From positions 31,636,628-31,700,627 of the forward strand of contig NC_030853.1 of assembly GCF_000208745.1 (NCBI RefSeq): 64,000 nucleotides of DNA, written 5' to 3'. Each line of letters starts with the position of its first letter. Positions within the stretch are counted from its first letter, which is position 1. The notes under the pieces are model-generated. The model had not been told where the DNA came from, made no database searches, and saw nothing but the letters and a program-made list of their open reading frames with translations. This document shows positions 24,801-38,320 of the stretch, one piece after another. The position numbers and the translations under genes are program-made. Source of the stretch: Theobroma cacao (taxonomy: Eukaryota > Streptophyta > Magnoliopsida > Malvales > Malvaceae).

Positions 24801-27800
24801 ATCAACAGGTTCAGGCATCACAATTGTCTTGCCAGCATGAAGCTGACTTAGTGCGTGAACAGGTTGAGATGGAAACCGCAAGGACAATTCTTCATTTGCA
24901 GGAAGAGGTTGCTACACTTCAGTTGGAGCTCAATGAAAGACTAGCTTCCGTTACTCAAGAAAATATAAGGCTAAGAGATACAATCACGGCTAAAGAGGAG
25001 GAAGTAAAGTCAACTTGTATAGAGTGGGAAAGGGCAACTTTAGAACTCACTAGCTTCCTTCTAGATGGTTCTAAATCTCTCAAAGATGCCTCTTGGCAGA
25101 TAGAAAATATTGCTCGTTCATTTCCTCAAATTAACGTTTGGGTTGGTGAAAATGTTGAGAGAGCTGCAAGAGTTTGCATTGACAAAGAAGAAAGAATTCT
25201 ACTTCTGCAGAGAAGCTTGGAAGATGCACAGAGGATGACAGTGGAAATGGAGATGAAGTTAAGTTCCTTGAAGGGAGCGACAATTGCTTTAAATGAATTT
25301 CAGGAACCAAGGGGCGATATGAAAACAGATGACACAGCCCTATTAAGCATGTTATTCAATGAGAAGATAGATTTGGAGAAAGTTCTACTGTATGAACTCA
25401 AACTTAAGGAGGATCAGCTTACCATGGCAGTAAAACGAGCTGATGCTGCCTTCTTGGTTGCAAAATGGCTTGTAGATTGCAACAAGGCTGTTTATGGAGA
25501 TCACGCTGAGGTGGACATTCCAATCTTAACGCTAGCCACTTCTGAGGGAATGCAAAGCAATGTGATGGCTCGTATAAAGTTTCCAACAGTTGATGATCTT
25601 AAGGCTCAAGTGGAGTTGGCAAAGTTAGTAATATTGGAGTCTGAGAATGTTATTAATACTTCTCATAAAGATGCAGAAGTCCATTTATCCACCCTCCAAA
25701 CAGACATTTTCGAAGCCTATTCAGTTTACAAGGAGTTGCTTCAGGATTTGCTGAGAGAAATTCTTGACATAAGGAGTAAATTTTCTGAACTAAATGAGAA
25801 CTGTAACAATTTTCAGTTTTCTACAATCAAATTGCAATCAGTGGGCGCAGCTAAGTCTTTGAAGTGTCACCTGCTGCAACAAATAAAAGGTGAACTTGCT
25901 CAGGCAAATGAAATTCTTAAGTTAATTAAAGACTGCATTAAAACAAAAGCTAGTATGAATGTCTGCATGTCAAATGAAGAGGATGTGATTGAAAATGACA
26001 GCTGGAGTTCTAATTCTTCAACATCAAGCTCTGATTTTTCAATTGAAAGTTTTGCTTCTGGAAACAATTTGAGTGGATCACACTGCTCCAGGAAAACGGC
26101 TGAGCTGATGGATGATACAAAATTTAAAGGAGTCTCACTTGAATCTGATTTGGAATTCTCAGAAAAGTCAGTAACATTTGGTCTTAGAAAGGAGTTGCGA
26201 AAGGCATTGGATGTTTTCCATAAATTATATGTTTGGTTAACCACAATCCTTGACGAGAATGATATTGGAGAATGTTCTCACACAGAAGGTACAGAATTTA
26301 CCTAGATTTTGTGTTTGTAAAATGAAAAACCGTATGAAAACTATATCAAAAAGGGAATTAATGAACTTAATCATATGGCAGGGCTTCCTTCGTTTGGGTT
26401 GACAATGCAGATTGATGAAGCAGGATCCCATAATACGGTAGAGGTATGCATTAACTCTAAACTGTCTTCTTTTGCAGTTCCTGTGGGCAATATTGGTGTA
26501 TCTGTAACTTCTTTATATAATAACTAAATGTCAAATTTAGACAAAATGCGAGAAGTATGGCTGATCTTTAATTCTATGCAATGTTTTCTGATATGCAGGC
26601 ACTTGCTGATGATAAAATCAGTCCTGCTAAAAGCTTCTTAAAAAAATTTGAGGAAGCCCATGCGACCATGAAAGAAGCTGATTACATGTTAAATGCATTG
26701 CTGAAAGCAAATGAAAGCACAAAACTGTTGAATAGTATATGGAAGCAAGCAAGTGAAGAATTGATTGTAGAGAAATCAAACTTGATTGATGAAGTTGAAA
26801 AGCTCAGATATTCAATAAGTTTGAAAGAAAGAGAGAATGAATTGCTGCAGGATCAAATACGTTATACTTTGGTTGAAACAGCCGACTCAATATCTCTGCT
26901 TGAAGGGTGTTTCCAGCAAATGCAAAGACAAGTTGAGGATAAGTTTAAGGTTTTATATTCTGAAGTTTTATCTATCAGGCAGGGGGTGCTTTTCTCTGTA
27001 TGCAACACAAGATCATCATTTGAAGACATTTGCTATGAGATGATGGAGAAAGAATTTTCATTATTTGTTTTGTATCAGTGCTATTTTGGAGACTTTATCC
27101 GCAAAACTTTAACCTTCAGCAATGAATTACGTTCTCATCCATTGCAAAGACCAGAATTTCACTCAGTTGTAAATACTTCAGTAAAGAGTCACTCCATTAG
27201 GCAAGGTGACAATGTGGTTTATCATAAGAAAAGCATAGAGGAAGGAAATGAAGGCAAGCAACTCAAACATTTAGAAGATCAAGAAGCAGACCTCTCACAT
27301 AATGATTTGATAGATGAAAATCTCTCTCTTAAGAAAGAATTGAAAAGAAAAGAAGTTTTGTTGGAGGGTTTGCTTTTTGATCTTCACTTGTTGCAAGAAT
27401 CGGCGTCCAATAGCAAAGAAATTAAAGATGAAAGTGAAAAGTTAATGTCGGCTTTGAGGCAAGTCCGCCATGAGGTAGAGATGAAAACAAATCAAGTTGA
27501 TGACTTGTTGGTTCAGCACAGTAAACTTGAAAATCGTCTAAGTGATGCTGAAAATGCTCTGTTAATATCAAACTCCAATCTGGAGCAGGCTAAAGAAACA
27601 ATAGACTCTCTGTTAGACCAAAATGCTGAGATGAGAATGCTTTTAAAAGACCTCTATCTCAAGAAAGCTGAGGCTGAAGAAAGACTGGAAGAGCAGAAGG
27701 AGGTGGTGAAAGGATTGGAAAAAGAAATCCTTCATTTGAATTATTCAGTGGAAAAGGACTTACTCTCATCAGTTGAAGGCATTGAGGAGGACTTGAGAAA

Positions 27801-30800
27801 GGTCACTAGCGAGAGAGATGAACTCCGTGAAGAAATTTTCTCACTAAATGATAAGCTTGAGATAGCCCATGCATTGGCTGATGAAAATGAAGCTATCGCA
27901 GTTGAAGCTCGTCAGGTACATATCAGTTTATTCTTTTAAAAATCATATTATGTAGGCAGTGTTCCTTATACTAAACTTGGATTTTTCTTTTCTCTAGGAG
28001 TCAGAGGCAAGTAAAATATATGCTGAACAAAAGGAGGAGGAAGTCAAGATCCTGGAGCATTCTGTTGAGGAACTTGAATCTACCATAAATGTCTTGGAGA
28101 AAAAGGTTAGGAGTTTGTAATTTTCATCTCTGTACAAATGTTCACTGACGTTGGTGAACTGATAGAGTTTATATAGTGTATTGACAGTTAATTATTTTCT
28201 TGTCTTTAAAGTAAAAATGCAATTTGGCTTTGTAATTATTGTGTTACCTTTTGTTCTGCTCATGCTTTTTGCTGTCTAGGTTACTAAATTATCTTTCCCT
28301 AGTTTAATTGAAAAGTCTGACATGTCATGTTGTTACTCTTAGTTATATGAACTGGATGAGGAGGTAGAGAGGCATCGGTTGATCAGAAATTCTTTAGAGC
28401 ATGAACTCCAAGCTCTGAGAGATAGATTGTCAAAAGTAGATAACTTTGCTGATGTTGTGCATTCAGTTAACTCAAATGCTGAACAAACTGAAGATCTTAT
28501 GTCTAGGTAAAAACCACTGTTTGCTTTCTTATTTTGATTTGTGGTCGCTACTGCTGCTGGTTTTTTTTTTGGTATTCAGAAAGTGGTTTTGATGCAGGCA
28601 AATGCACAATAAATTGCTGGAACTCCATGAGGCACATGATCAGATAAGAATTCTAGAGAAGGAAAAAGCAGAGCTGAGTATAGAGGTGGATTCCTAATTT
28701 ACTTCTTATTGACTGTTTTCAATTTGATAAGCCTTCTTAAAAGTAGAATATATGATTATAATATTATCTCTTTTTCTTGTATTTTAATGAAGTTTTTCAA
28801 ATGCTTTGTAGATCAAACAATGCAAAGAGTACATCTCGGAACTTGTGTTGCATTCTGAAGCCCAAGCATCACAGTACCAACAGAAGGTATCACTTATACT
28901 ACTCACTATATTCTCTAGGTTTACAAATTATAGTTGTACCGGTTTTTATTATTCATCGGATTCTAAAGGAGTCCAATTGGTCAGGTAATTACTTTTGTGA
29001 GGTTTTAAAGTATTGTCTCGGGAGCTCTCATTCCTTCCCATCATATTACTTGGGCAATTTGAAAATAGGAAATGCCACAGCATAAACTTCGTTTACACCC
29101 ATTGAAAGAAAAGGATTATGGTTAAAATTTGGCATCAGTCTCAAGACATCGTGCTTATCAGTCCTAGACTTTAACATCCCATCATTTATAAGAATAGCCA
29201 TTAAATTACCCCATGCCGAAAAAACTACATTAGTAGTCTCACATAGTTTTTTTTTTTTTTTTTTGAAAAGTAGTCTCACATAATCAGAGGACGAAAAGTA
29301 ATAGCAGGTTTCTTAGCCCGTAATGGTCTTCCCTCTTCCTTTTAATTATAAGATTTGTCTTTCATGTCAAACTTGTGGACATGCTGCATATGTTCCATAC
29401 CCACTTGTTGAACAGTACAAGACCTTGGAGGCCATGGTTCGTGAAGTGAAAACAGATTTGCCATCTTCAACATCAACAGTACCAATATCGGACAAAAATG
29501 AGAAAACCTCAGCAAGAAGCAGGGGTTCAAGCTCACCATTCCGGTGCATTGCAAGTTTAGTACAACAAATGAATTCAGAGAAGGATCAAGAATTGTCAAT
29601 GGCCAGGCTTCGCATAGAAGAGCTGGAAGCAGTGTCAGCTAGTCGGCAAAAAGAGGTCTAGATTTTTTAATTTATTGCCTTTTAAGGAGACTTTCTGAGC
29701 CTATCATTAACATAGAGTAATAAATTTCATTTCTACTTTAACCTCTGTAGCAACTTCATATTGTATCTGAAAGGAGGTCTAATTGTTACTTTTCTATAGC
29801 ATCTTTCTTCACCGTGTGAAACGGACCTAATGCTCACTTGCATACATCTTTCTGTGCGGGCAGTTGTATTACTTGTAATCAATCATGAAGTTTCTAACTC
29901 ATTTTATACCGGATCAGATATGCATGCTAAACACGAGGCTAGCTGCAGCAGAAAGCATGACACATGATGTCATCAGGGATTTACTTGGTGTCAAATTGGA
30001 CATGACTAATTATGCAGTAAGATTCAGATTATTGCCTTTTCAAGCATGAATATTTAGGCGACTTCCTCATTTGGGCATCATACTTTTCTGCATGTTCCAG
30101 AACTTAATAGACCAGCACCAGGTTAAAAAATTAGTGGAGGAGGCTCATCAGCAAGCAGAAGAGTTCCTTGCAAAGGTATGCATGACCAACATTTTAATTC
30201 ATCTATTTTCTGAATAATTATAGTCCTAATGTATATTTCATTTCATGTGTTAGGAGCAAGAAATTCTCAACTTAAGAAATCAGGTTAATGATCTCATAGA
30301 GGAAAAAGAGAGGTTAGCCGCCCCTTTTTTGGTTCAATGAGTCATAAATCTGTTTCTTCCCTTATAATTATGTTCCTTAGCCTGTACAATGTTAGAATTG
30401 AGGAATCCAGAATTAGTCGACTTTATAACTCAAACAGAGAATAAATATATAATCAAGTAATATATGTCAGAAAAGGGTATTTTCTTTTAACCCAATTCAA
30501 ACTCAAGTAGTTGAGATAATTTCTTTTGAGATTAAGGTGTTGGCTTGTCAATGCGCGATGTGCAAGGAGGAGAATCCATGAAATGGTTGGAAAAGGATTA
30601 TATTAAACTTGGAAGATCTTCATCGTCTCTTTATGCATTTTTTGTGGCCAATTTTCCTTGCATTCGATGGGTTATTAAATGCTTAATTGTGTATCTTGTC
30701 CCTGCAGTTGCTTATCTGAAATAAGTAAGAAAGATGCAGATATACTCACTGCACAGTTGAGTTTAGAGCAGCTTCAGCAGCGAGACCAGTTTTTTTCTGC

Positions 30801-31269
30801 ACAGAATCAAATGTTAAAGGTAATTCCAATCGTGTTTCTCCTTGTACACGTTGTGTCTTTAGTGAAATTTACACGGTGTGTTACCCTCACCTCCTTCCCC
30901 ACAGATGGAGAAGACCAACTTGATAAAGAGGGTTGCGGAATTGGATGAGCTCATAAAAACGCTCGAAGGAACATCATCAAGTAACCAAAAGCAAACAAAT
31001 CAGACATCACAGATTAAGGTTTGAGTTGATGTCAGCACACAGTTTGTTCACAACTTGATAGTTTTTAAACCTTATTGTTTAAAGTTTTATCGATGTAACA
31101 GGAGAATGGTCCATCAAATCTGGGTGGTTTCGATTTCCCCAAGAGACTGGCACATTCCGAAAGGCTGCTTTCTCGAGTGAACACTGAACTGGCTCAATTT
31201 CGTAGGACTAATGGCCGTCAACTGCATGGTAAAACATGTGGACAAGGCTTTGAAGCAAAATATAGGTAG
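18896..31269 (+). CDS. POK1: Phragmoplast-orienting kinesin (kinesin-12, POK1/POK2-like)
   Basis: Very large gene of about 30 exons over 12.4 kb, from ATG 18896 to TAG 31267-31269. Exon 1 (18896-19393) encodes a low-complexity Ser/Thr-rich N-terminus of about 165 residues. The motor follows: [10 protein letters not shown]-loop [12 protein letters not shown], switch I SSRSHS, switch [11 protein letters not shown], and [11 protein letters not shown] near 21650. The rest is long coiled coil, with the largest exons at 24360-26300 and 26590-27915 (for example [11 protein letters not shown] and [20 protein letters not shown]). An N-terminal motor with a long coiled-coil tail is the kinesin-12 plan; POK proteins mark the cortical division zone and guide phragmoplast expansion. 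The intron after STLG is about 750 bp. From memory the syntenic Arabidopsis gene is At3g17360 (POK1). The exact exon set in the tail is by eye. The ATG is preferred over an upstream in-frame TTG. Confidence 0.9.
29232..29282. repeat. Poly(T) insertion flanked by a 14-bp target-site duplication in a kinesin intron
   Basis: The 14-mer AGTAGTCTCACATA occurs at 29232-29245 and again, perfectly, at 29269-29282. Between them are 23 bases: G, 18 T, then GAAA. This is the footprint of target-primed reverse transcription in which almost nothing but the poly(A) tail was inserted (antisense to the gene). Confidence 0.8.
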
Positions 31270-31959
31270 GTGGTCAGTTTGTAGCGGTGATAATATGGTC
31301 ATTGAGGGTTTTTATGCAGTCATAGTCAGATTTATGAATTTGTGATGGCTAACAGGAAACACAAGGATTAAACTGTGCTTCAGTCGCCGTATCTGCCTTT
31401 CTAGCAGAGCCTAATCTATCCCACATCTTTCTTCATTTCATCTTCTCCACGCCAGGATATGGGAAATGGAGACATTCAAGGTAATTTGTTAAGCATCTGA
31501 TTATTCACGTATCTTTCAGTGCGTAAATTACGTGTAAATAAAATATTTTGTTTCTGCTTTTATTTCAAAAAAAAAGAAGACACGTCCTTGCTTAGTCTGT
31601 TAGCTGTAATGGAATGGCATTCGTCTTTAATGAAGTTCTGGATTAAGCACCAACGGTTACTATAAGATAAAGGGCATCTATCCATTCCAATGAAAAATAA
31701 AATTAATTGCTGTTTACAAAGGGTATATAGAAAAAGAAAATGTTAAATCTACAACCCCCTCTTCCCTTCCCCTTGCTATCCCTTCTACCCTAAAAGTTAT
31801 TGCAGACAAAATCGTCGTGTAAAGCATGTTAGGCAGTAGTTAGGGGCAGGATCAATAGCTATATATACCAATTAACCGCACAAAAAGCCTTTGACAATAT
31901 TAGCTGGGACTGGAATCATCGATCACCCACAAAATGCAAGCAAATTTTCCTCCTTTTCT
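31270..31959. other. Convergent 3' flanks of kinesin and CAMTA genes
   Basis: About 690 bp between two convergent genes, holding both 3' UTRs. Nothing else was recognised. Confidence 0.6.
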
Positions 31960-34900
31960 TCAGTGGGTTTGCACGTTGCTGCTATCACTGCTTCCTTTGT
32001 CACTAACCTGTGCACTAAAGAGAATGCATTCAGGTGCAAACTTCAGAAAAAGATTTACATTCAAGAACAGAGGGCATCTTACCATCAAAATCATAGGATA
32101 ATGACAAATGCAATAAAAGGTGGAAAAAATTACCTTCGATTCTCCAAATTTTGTAGCTAGTCTCATGTACTGGTCACGTGCTTCTTGATCCCGAGCCATG
32201 GACTTGACTCTTGCTAGAGCTTTCTCAACTCCCCGAACTTTCTGTTGTCGACCAAGTCGTAAAAATTCATATTCATCACCTATCTCTATCTCTGGTGCTG
32301 CATTTTCAATTGATTTTTGCACACGAAATCCTCGTAGACCAGCACCTTTACGCCTCCATCGTAGGATTACCTTTTCAACTATACTAACAGACCAAACAAC
32401 CTTTTTATATTGTTTACGAACTTGATGTCCCCTCACGTGAGCCTGAAAGCAATAATAACCTCATTTTGAAACTTTATCATCTGGAAACCTACCTAATATA
32501 AGACATATGATTAATCTCAATTACCTGAATTTTCACAATTCGATTTCGTATCTTCAAAAATTCCTTCCTTCCCTTCCAGCCACGATACTTCTGTTGGATC
32601 TTTGCGGCTGCAATGTGCAAATAGTCCCCAAAATGACTCATCTTTGGAAGCCTGTTCAAAGACCCAAGAAGACCTAGTTCAAGTGAAACTTCGGACATCT
32701 CATCATTGCCTTCAGTTAATTGTCTATCCCGGAATGAAAGAGCCCGAAAAGCAGCCTCAATTAGAGCAGCTGCATGAGCTGATTTTCTAACAGCAGCAAG
32801 GGACCCTTTCAATGAGCAGTGCTCATCTAATGCCCCATTAGATGGAGCAACTTGAGCAGCAGACTCAATGGCCTCTTCTGCTGCTGTAGTTGCAGCATCA
32901 TTGCCTACCACATTCTCATTAACAGTCAACGAAGAGAGATGGGTGATCAAGTCAGCTTCAGCCAGGTATCCAGCAATTCCTTTGTGTCCTCTACTTGATG
33001 CTAAATCAGCCGCAGTTCGTCCACCAGGGAAACTTGGTGTGGGATCATCAACAGCACCAGGAGCTGCACCCAGTTTAATCAGTGCGATGACAGTTTCTTC
33101 TCTGGAGAAAGGGTAAGCGAAAAATGAAGAATGGTCATCAGTATACAGCCATCAAAACGATTCTGTTTTTTTTGAGCTGAGGTGATACAAGAGTAGGGAT
33201 ATGCAATTGATTTTAAAACTTGAACTTTAAAAACTAATACAAATTCATCAGAATAGAATATAAAGGGGCAATTAACATGAATTAGATATATGAACAAAAT
33301 GGCAAAAAATTTGACCTTCCAAAGTATGACGCCCAGTGAAGCCCTGTTCTACCTTGTGCATCTCTAAAATTAGGACTTATTCCTGCAGCAACTATAGGGC
33401 CCATTGCCCACTCATAACCAAGAGAAGCAGCCAAGTGTATAACTCCTTGACCTTTGTCATCCAGAATATGTGGACCTTTACCATCTTCATGAACTTTATA
33501 TAGTAGCCACTCACAAAGTCTTTCCTTCAGCAAATTCTGAATCAATCCCTCTTTAGATTGTATACTATCATTTGCATTAGCTACTTCCATCAAATATATG
33601 TTATTTTTCAACCTACATTTATCACATTCCTCAACAGAACAATCCAACCACTTTCTCCCTGGGCCAATATCTAACAATTTTGCTAGACGAACTTGCAGGT
33701 GCATCTCCTCTGCTGCTGTACTTTTAACAGCCTTGGTAAATGAAAATCCAGGTGGCTTTTCACGATATTCAAACTCTCTTACCTCACTGCATGCCAGCCT
33801 ATTGCTGCAGGTGACATAAAATGGAACACACCCAGGAGCATGAGAAGGAACTTGACAACGAATCACATGGTTAGTCAAAACCTCAGCAGAAACTTCAATT
33901 TCACCAAACATACAGCCCCATTTCGATGCACTAGAAAGCTCCTTGGTTCGCAAAAAATTTCCAATGATTAAAACCTAAACAAAGAAGCATTTATTGATCA
34001 GCATGATTTCATGAAAACAAATGGAAAGTGCTTTCACAAGATATCACAGGCAAATCACTTATCTGAGCTAAATATATACCTTGGTTTCAACACCTGAATA
34101 AGCCCAGTCAGGCGAGAAATCAACAATGCTAAATAACTGTTCCTGAGAAAGAGAAGGACCCAAGGAATCTACATCCAACTGCATATGGTGGGATAAACTG
34201 GACACTTCCTTGTCATCAGTCTCAGTGTCAAGCGTATTCCAATAATTGGCAGAGTCAGAAGCCATCAACGAATCATCACAATCTCCACCAATTTCTTTAT
34301 CCATCCATCTTCCAAAGCTATCAAGCTTTTTAAGCTCCCCTGGTTCATCATTATTAAAACCACTGCCTTTGGATTCATTCTCAATTTGAGCGGAAGAGGA
34401 GACTACCTTTTGGGGACCAGAATAATTCTGAGACAGTAGACCCATCAAACCGAAACCATACTCCTGGGGCACCTGCAGGAGGTCAATTGTTACTTGAGGA
34501 ATTTTCAACATACCTGGAAAAACATGTAAGTTGAAATGGATAGATCCTATGACATCATATAAGTATCACTAAACCCTAGAAGAACAGTAATATATTAGTC
34601 ATTTGCATTTACGAGAATTGAGCTAAAGCTGCAACAAGCAATCAGACAGCATGTATACCTCCTGAGTTCTAAGACCCCAATGTCAATAAGAACTATGCAG
34701 ACTACAACCTGCAGATGTCTTGTATACTGGGCTTAACATACCTGAATTACTTTCTGGGGAGATTCTCCCGCTGCTTGGGCTTCTACATCACTGATTAACT
34801 TATCTCCACGTTTTACAACATCTGAGACATCATGCAGTCTCACCTCTGCTTCTTTATGCGTTATAAAGTCACCAGTAGTAGGTCGTTCAACATAGAGTTT

Positions 34901-37807
34901 TTGGTCTGGCATGCTAATGGTATCTGCAACTGAGTGATGGATTTCAGGCCAGAAACATGATTCACTGCTGTTATTACAATTAGATCCTGCAAACCATGAA
35001 CCAGGAGGATTCCTTCCTGATTCAGGAAAACCGGAAAAATGGACAATCAGCCAATATCTTTGAAGATCCTAAAGGTTGCTTAAATAAGGACATATTAAAG
35101 ACCTGAGTTTTCAGGTGCATGACATTGTTGTTATTTCATGTTCAATTATTATTTTAAAGTTGATAATAACATATCTTTGATTTCAACAAATAATTGACCA
35201 CACCTGCAACTTCAGGCTCCAATGAAGCAGTACATGATGTGGAACCATAGATAGGTTGGACAGGAGAAGAGGTACTTGGATAATCCCCAGAGTCAACATC
35301 TTCAAATTCAGAAGACAATGTTTGCCCATTCCAATCAATTCTGCTTGTTGATGCGTGAGATGTCTGAACTGTAGGAGCAGGTGAATTTTCATGTGCTAGG
35401 GAAGGAGCTGAACCAGTTTGCAGGCTTTCACTCTGTGATCCTGGGTCTGCTAGTATACGGGAGATTCCAGATCTGTACCCCTGTAGAGCATGCCAGCACA
35501 TTATACAAAACCAACATGTGACATTTAAAAATTAAAATCAAAGTCAATTTAAATCTCTTTTGAGTTATATCATGGATACTCCATCATTACAGTTACAGGA
35601 TGAAGATCTTTGTACCCTAAAGAGCATTTCTTGTGGACACAGGGTACAAAGTTTTTTGCAAAGTGTTCATTTTAGCTTAATCCCCCAGAAAGAGAGAGTG
35701 AATACCTCTTTTACTTCTCTGTAATGAACAAAAACAATATGCTCGAACTGCCTGAAAATATAAGGCTAACAAATGAAGATACAATAAAACATCGAAAAAG
35801 AGGAAGTAATTATTCATGAAATAGTATTATTCAGAAAATATATTTCAAAGGAACAAATTGAATGATGTTACACTCTACAAGAGCTACAACACAAGAGAAC
35901 ATGGGTGAAACAGAAACAAGAGAATCCATTAACAATGTTGCTGAAAAACTGTTTTAGGGGGTGTACAGATTCAGAAATCCACTCACCCATCAAGCATCCA
36001 ATAGCAACGACGCTGAAAATTCTCATTGAATTGCCCATGTGCATAGTAACAATGAAGAACATCCACACTTCCAATCTACAAAAGTCAACTGGAGCACATG
36101 TTACTTAAAAGTTACATGAACAAGTAGCTTCTTCATGGAAGTCTACAGAAATCAGTTTCAGATAGTAGATGTCCTTAGAAATTTATGTGCTCAATATGAT
36201 AATATAGGCTCAGGGATGTAAAGGCACAATGTGATCAACTTTTCAAGATTTTAGTTCTTTTTACAAATTGTTTACCTCTTGATTCTGTAGAATCAACACT
36301 GTATTTACATTACAAAATGGGAAATTTAACTTGAAAGGTCATCCACTTCCGTGTTAATAGTAGTTCTATACTTTTTTTTTTGAAAGATGTATGTCACTGC
36401 AATAGTAGTTCTATCCTACATCTAAATAACATACAACAGTGCTCCATAGAGGATGTGCATACACATTGAGAAAAAAATAAACAATTTATGTAAAGCTGTG
36501 CTTTTAATATCATAATTAATTCAGAAATTAAGTCAAGCAAGACACTTACCAATGGACTCTGGGGAATTTACACTCAAAAGTTAAAAGATTGGAGATTATG
36601 ACAGGAAAAGATGGCCCAAAGTTATCTTATCATATTTGATGCTTGAAATTAGAAAAATTTGCAGGGTCACGTATTTCTTAACCATTATTCATATTCGTTT
36701 AGTTTCTGCCACAAACAATGCAACCAAACAGTAACATCTTAAATGGACCAGAAAAAGAGAACTAAAGCTCTGGAGCATTCTAGCCACACTGCTTAGGACC
36801 AACCTCTGAAAATAAAAACTTACTAATAACAAATTGAACAGCACACCTTCAACTTTTCATGAGCTTCTTTGACAGTTTTCCCGTCCTTCTTCTTCCTCCA
36901 ATCATGACCATCTTTGCGAAAGTATCGAATTGTTTTCCGGTCAAACAGGTACAAAGATCCAGCTGAAAAGCAATTTTCAGTCGCTACTTGCAAGAAACAT
37001 CACAAATTTGATGAAACAAAAATGTAATTTAACAAAAAAATTTATAGACATTGATTAATGAAAAGATTGAGCATAGCATAGAAAAGATGGATAAACTATT
37101 GAAACAAATGTAGCACAATATGTATAATAAGCAGATATGGGAATAAAAGAAAGTAGTGAAGACCTGGAGGCTTAACGGGAGGCTTGTCTGATAAACGAAA
37201 CTTGGGGTAGTTGCTAAGTATTTCGCAAACTTCAACAGGACGAAGCCATCGATGTTGTGCTTCTTGCAGTATCTGCTGAAGGTCTGCCACATTCCATCAG
37301 CCAATTAAACAAAAATATCTTAAACATGCAACACTCAGATACGGTAAATAAACAAACCCTGCATGAAAAAAGAAAACCATCTAAAGCAAGTCTACAAAAC
37401 ATTACAGACATTCATTGAAATAAATAGTAGGAATTCAAGAGCAATAGAGGGAAACAAAAATTTGTACCTTTCATATCAACAATGAATCAGCGGTTCCAAA
37501 TAAAGCATGAAGAAGAGATTCATTCAACCTTTTACATTAAAATTGGATAAAATTACATGCGAGGCTGAGGGCCAGCTTTTCTTTTCGGATTAAAGGTGTT
37601 AACTTTACACTGACAATAAACTCGAACGTGTTCACTCAATAAAGTCATGCAACTCGGTTTCACTCAAAAGAAGCAATCTTTTACACAGGAAAAAAAAAGG
37701 GGGGGAACTTGAATCATTAAAATCACATTGCAATAACATATTTGGAAAGGGAAAAAGAAAAAGAGACCTAATTGTTGATTAGGGAGGTATCTTCTGCCTT
37801 GAGCCAT
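31960..37807 (-). CDS. CAMTA: Calmodulin-binding transcription activator (CAMTA1/2/3-type)
   Basis: Multi-exon gene from ATG 37807 (MAQGRRYLPNQQL) to a TGA at 31960-31962. Domains in order: CG-1 DNA-binding domain (QHRWLRPVEVCEIL, YFRKDGHDWRKKKDGKTVKE, VLHCYYAHG; exons 37300-35460); a Ser/Thr-rich activation region; a TIG domain (FSIVDFSPDWAY, then FYVTCSNRLACSEVREFEY, about 34140-33780); ankyrin repeats (GVIHLAASLGYEWA, TGLHWASYFG); IQ motifs (AAAKIQQKYRGWKGRKEFL, VRGHQVRKQYKK); and the conserved tail VILRWRRKGAGLRGF. CAMTAs bind CGCG boxes and couple Ca2+/calmodulin to cold, wound and defence gene expression. It resembles the CAMTA1/2/3 clade, but the C-terminus stops soon after the ARVKSM region, without the acidic tail I recall for those proteins. 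I cannot assign a paralogue number. Confidence 0.9.
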
Positions 37808-38101
37808 TGTTAATCAAGCGAAGAACCCAGATTTCATCAGCCAACCTCTCCTCTCCTCACGATGAACATACCAAAACACATAGGGAGAGAGAGGCTCTTC
37901 AAGAGATTTCAACAACCACCCAAAAGCCTTATTAAACAAAAACAGAAAAAAAAAAGCAGAATTTTTTTTAAAAAAATACAATCGACAATGGAGAGAGAGC
38001 AAGAGAGGCCCTTTCTTCTTATGCTGTCGTTGTCGATGGAGGGGCTAATAAAGCAAAACAGAGAAGACAGAAACGGAGAGAGGAAAGAAGGAAGAAGAGA
38101 A

Positions 38102-38107
38102 GCGCGT
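38102..38107. promoter_or_regulatory. Putative CGCG box upstream of CAMTA
   Basis: GCGCGT fits the CAMTA recognition consensus vCGCGb. It lies about 300 bp upstream of the CAMTA start codon, so self-regulation is possible. Six bases alone are weak evidence. Confidence 0.35.
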
Positions 38108-38314
38108 GACTTCACTGATGATAATAAAGCGTAAAAGAGAAAAGCACAGACTAGATAGAAGGCTAAAAAAAATATTTAAAAAAATTAAATAAAGTCGTCA
38201 ACGACTGCACGGTTCGTGTTCACACTCAAGTTCGGAGGAGGGAAAGGATGTATATACTGACGTGGCGACCGAAAATTTCCAAGGGTGTCTTCCCCAAGCT
38301 CGTTTCCGTACCTG

Positions 38315-38320
38315 CACGTG
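38315..38320. promoter_or_regulatory. Putative G-box (CACGTG) upstream of CAMTA
   Basis: A perfect palindromic CACGTG core, preceded by TG and followed by CA, about 510 bp upstream of the CAMTA start codon. Typical bZIP/bHLH site; function not shown. Confidence 0.35.
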
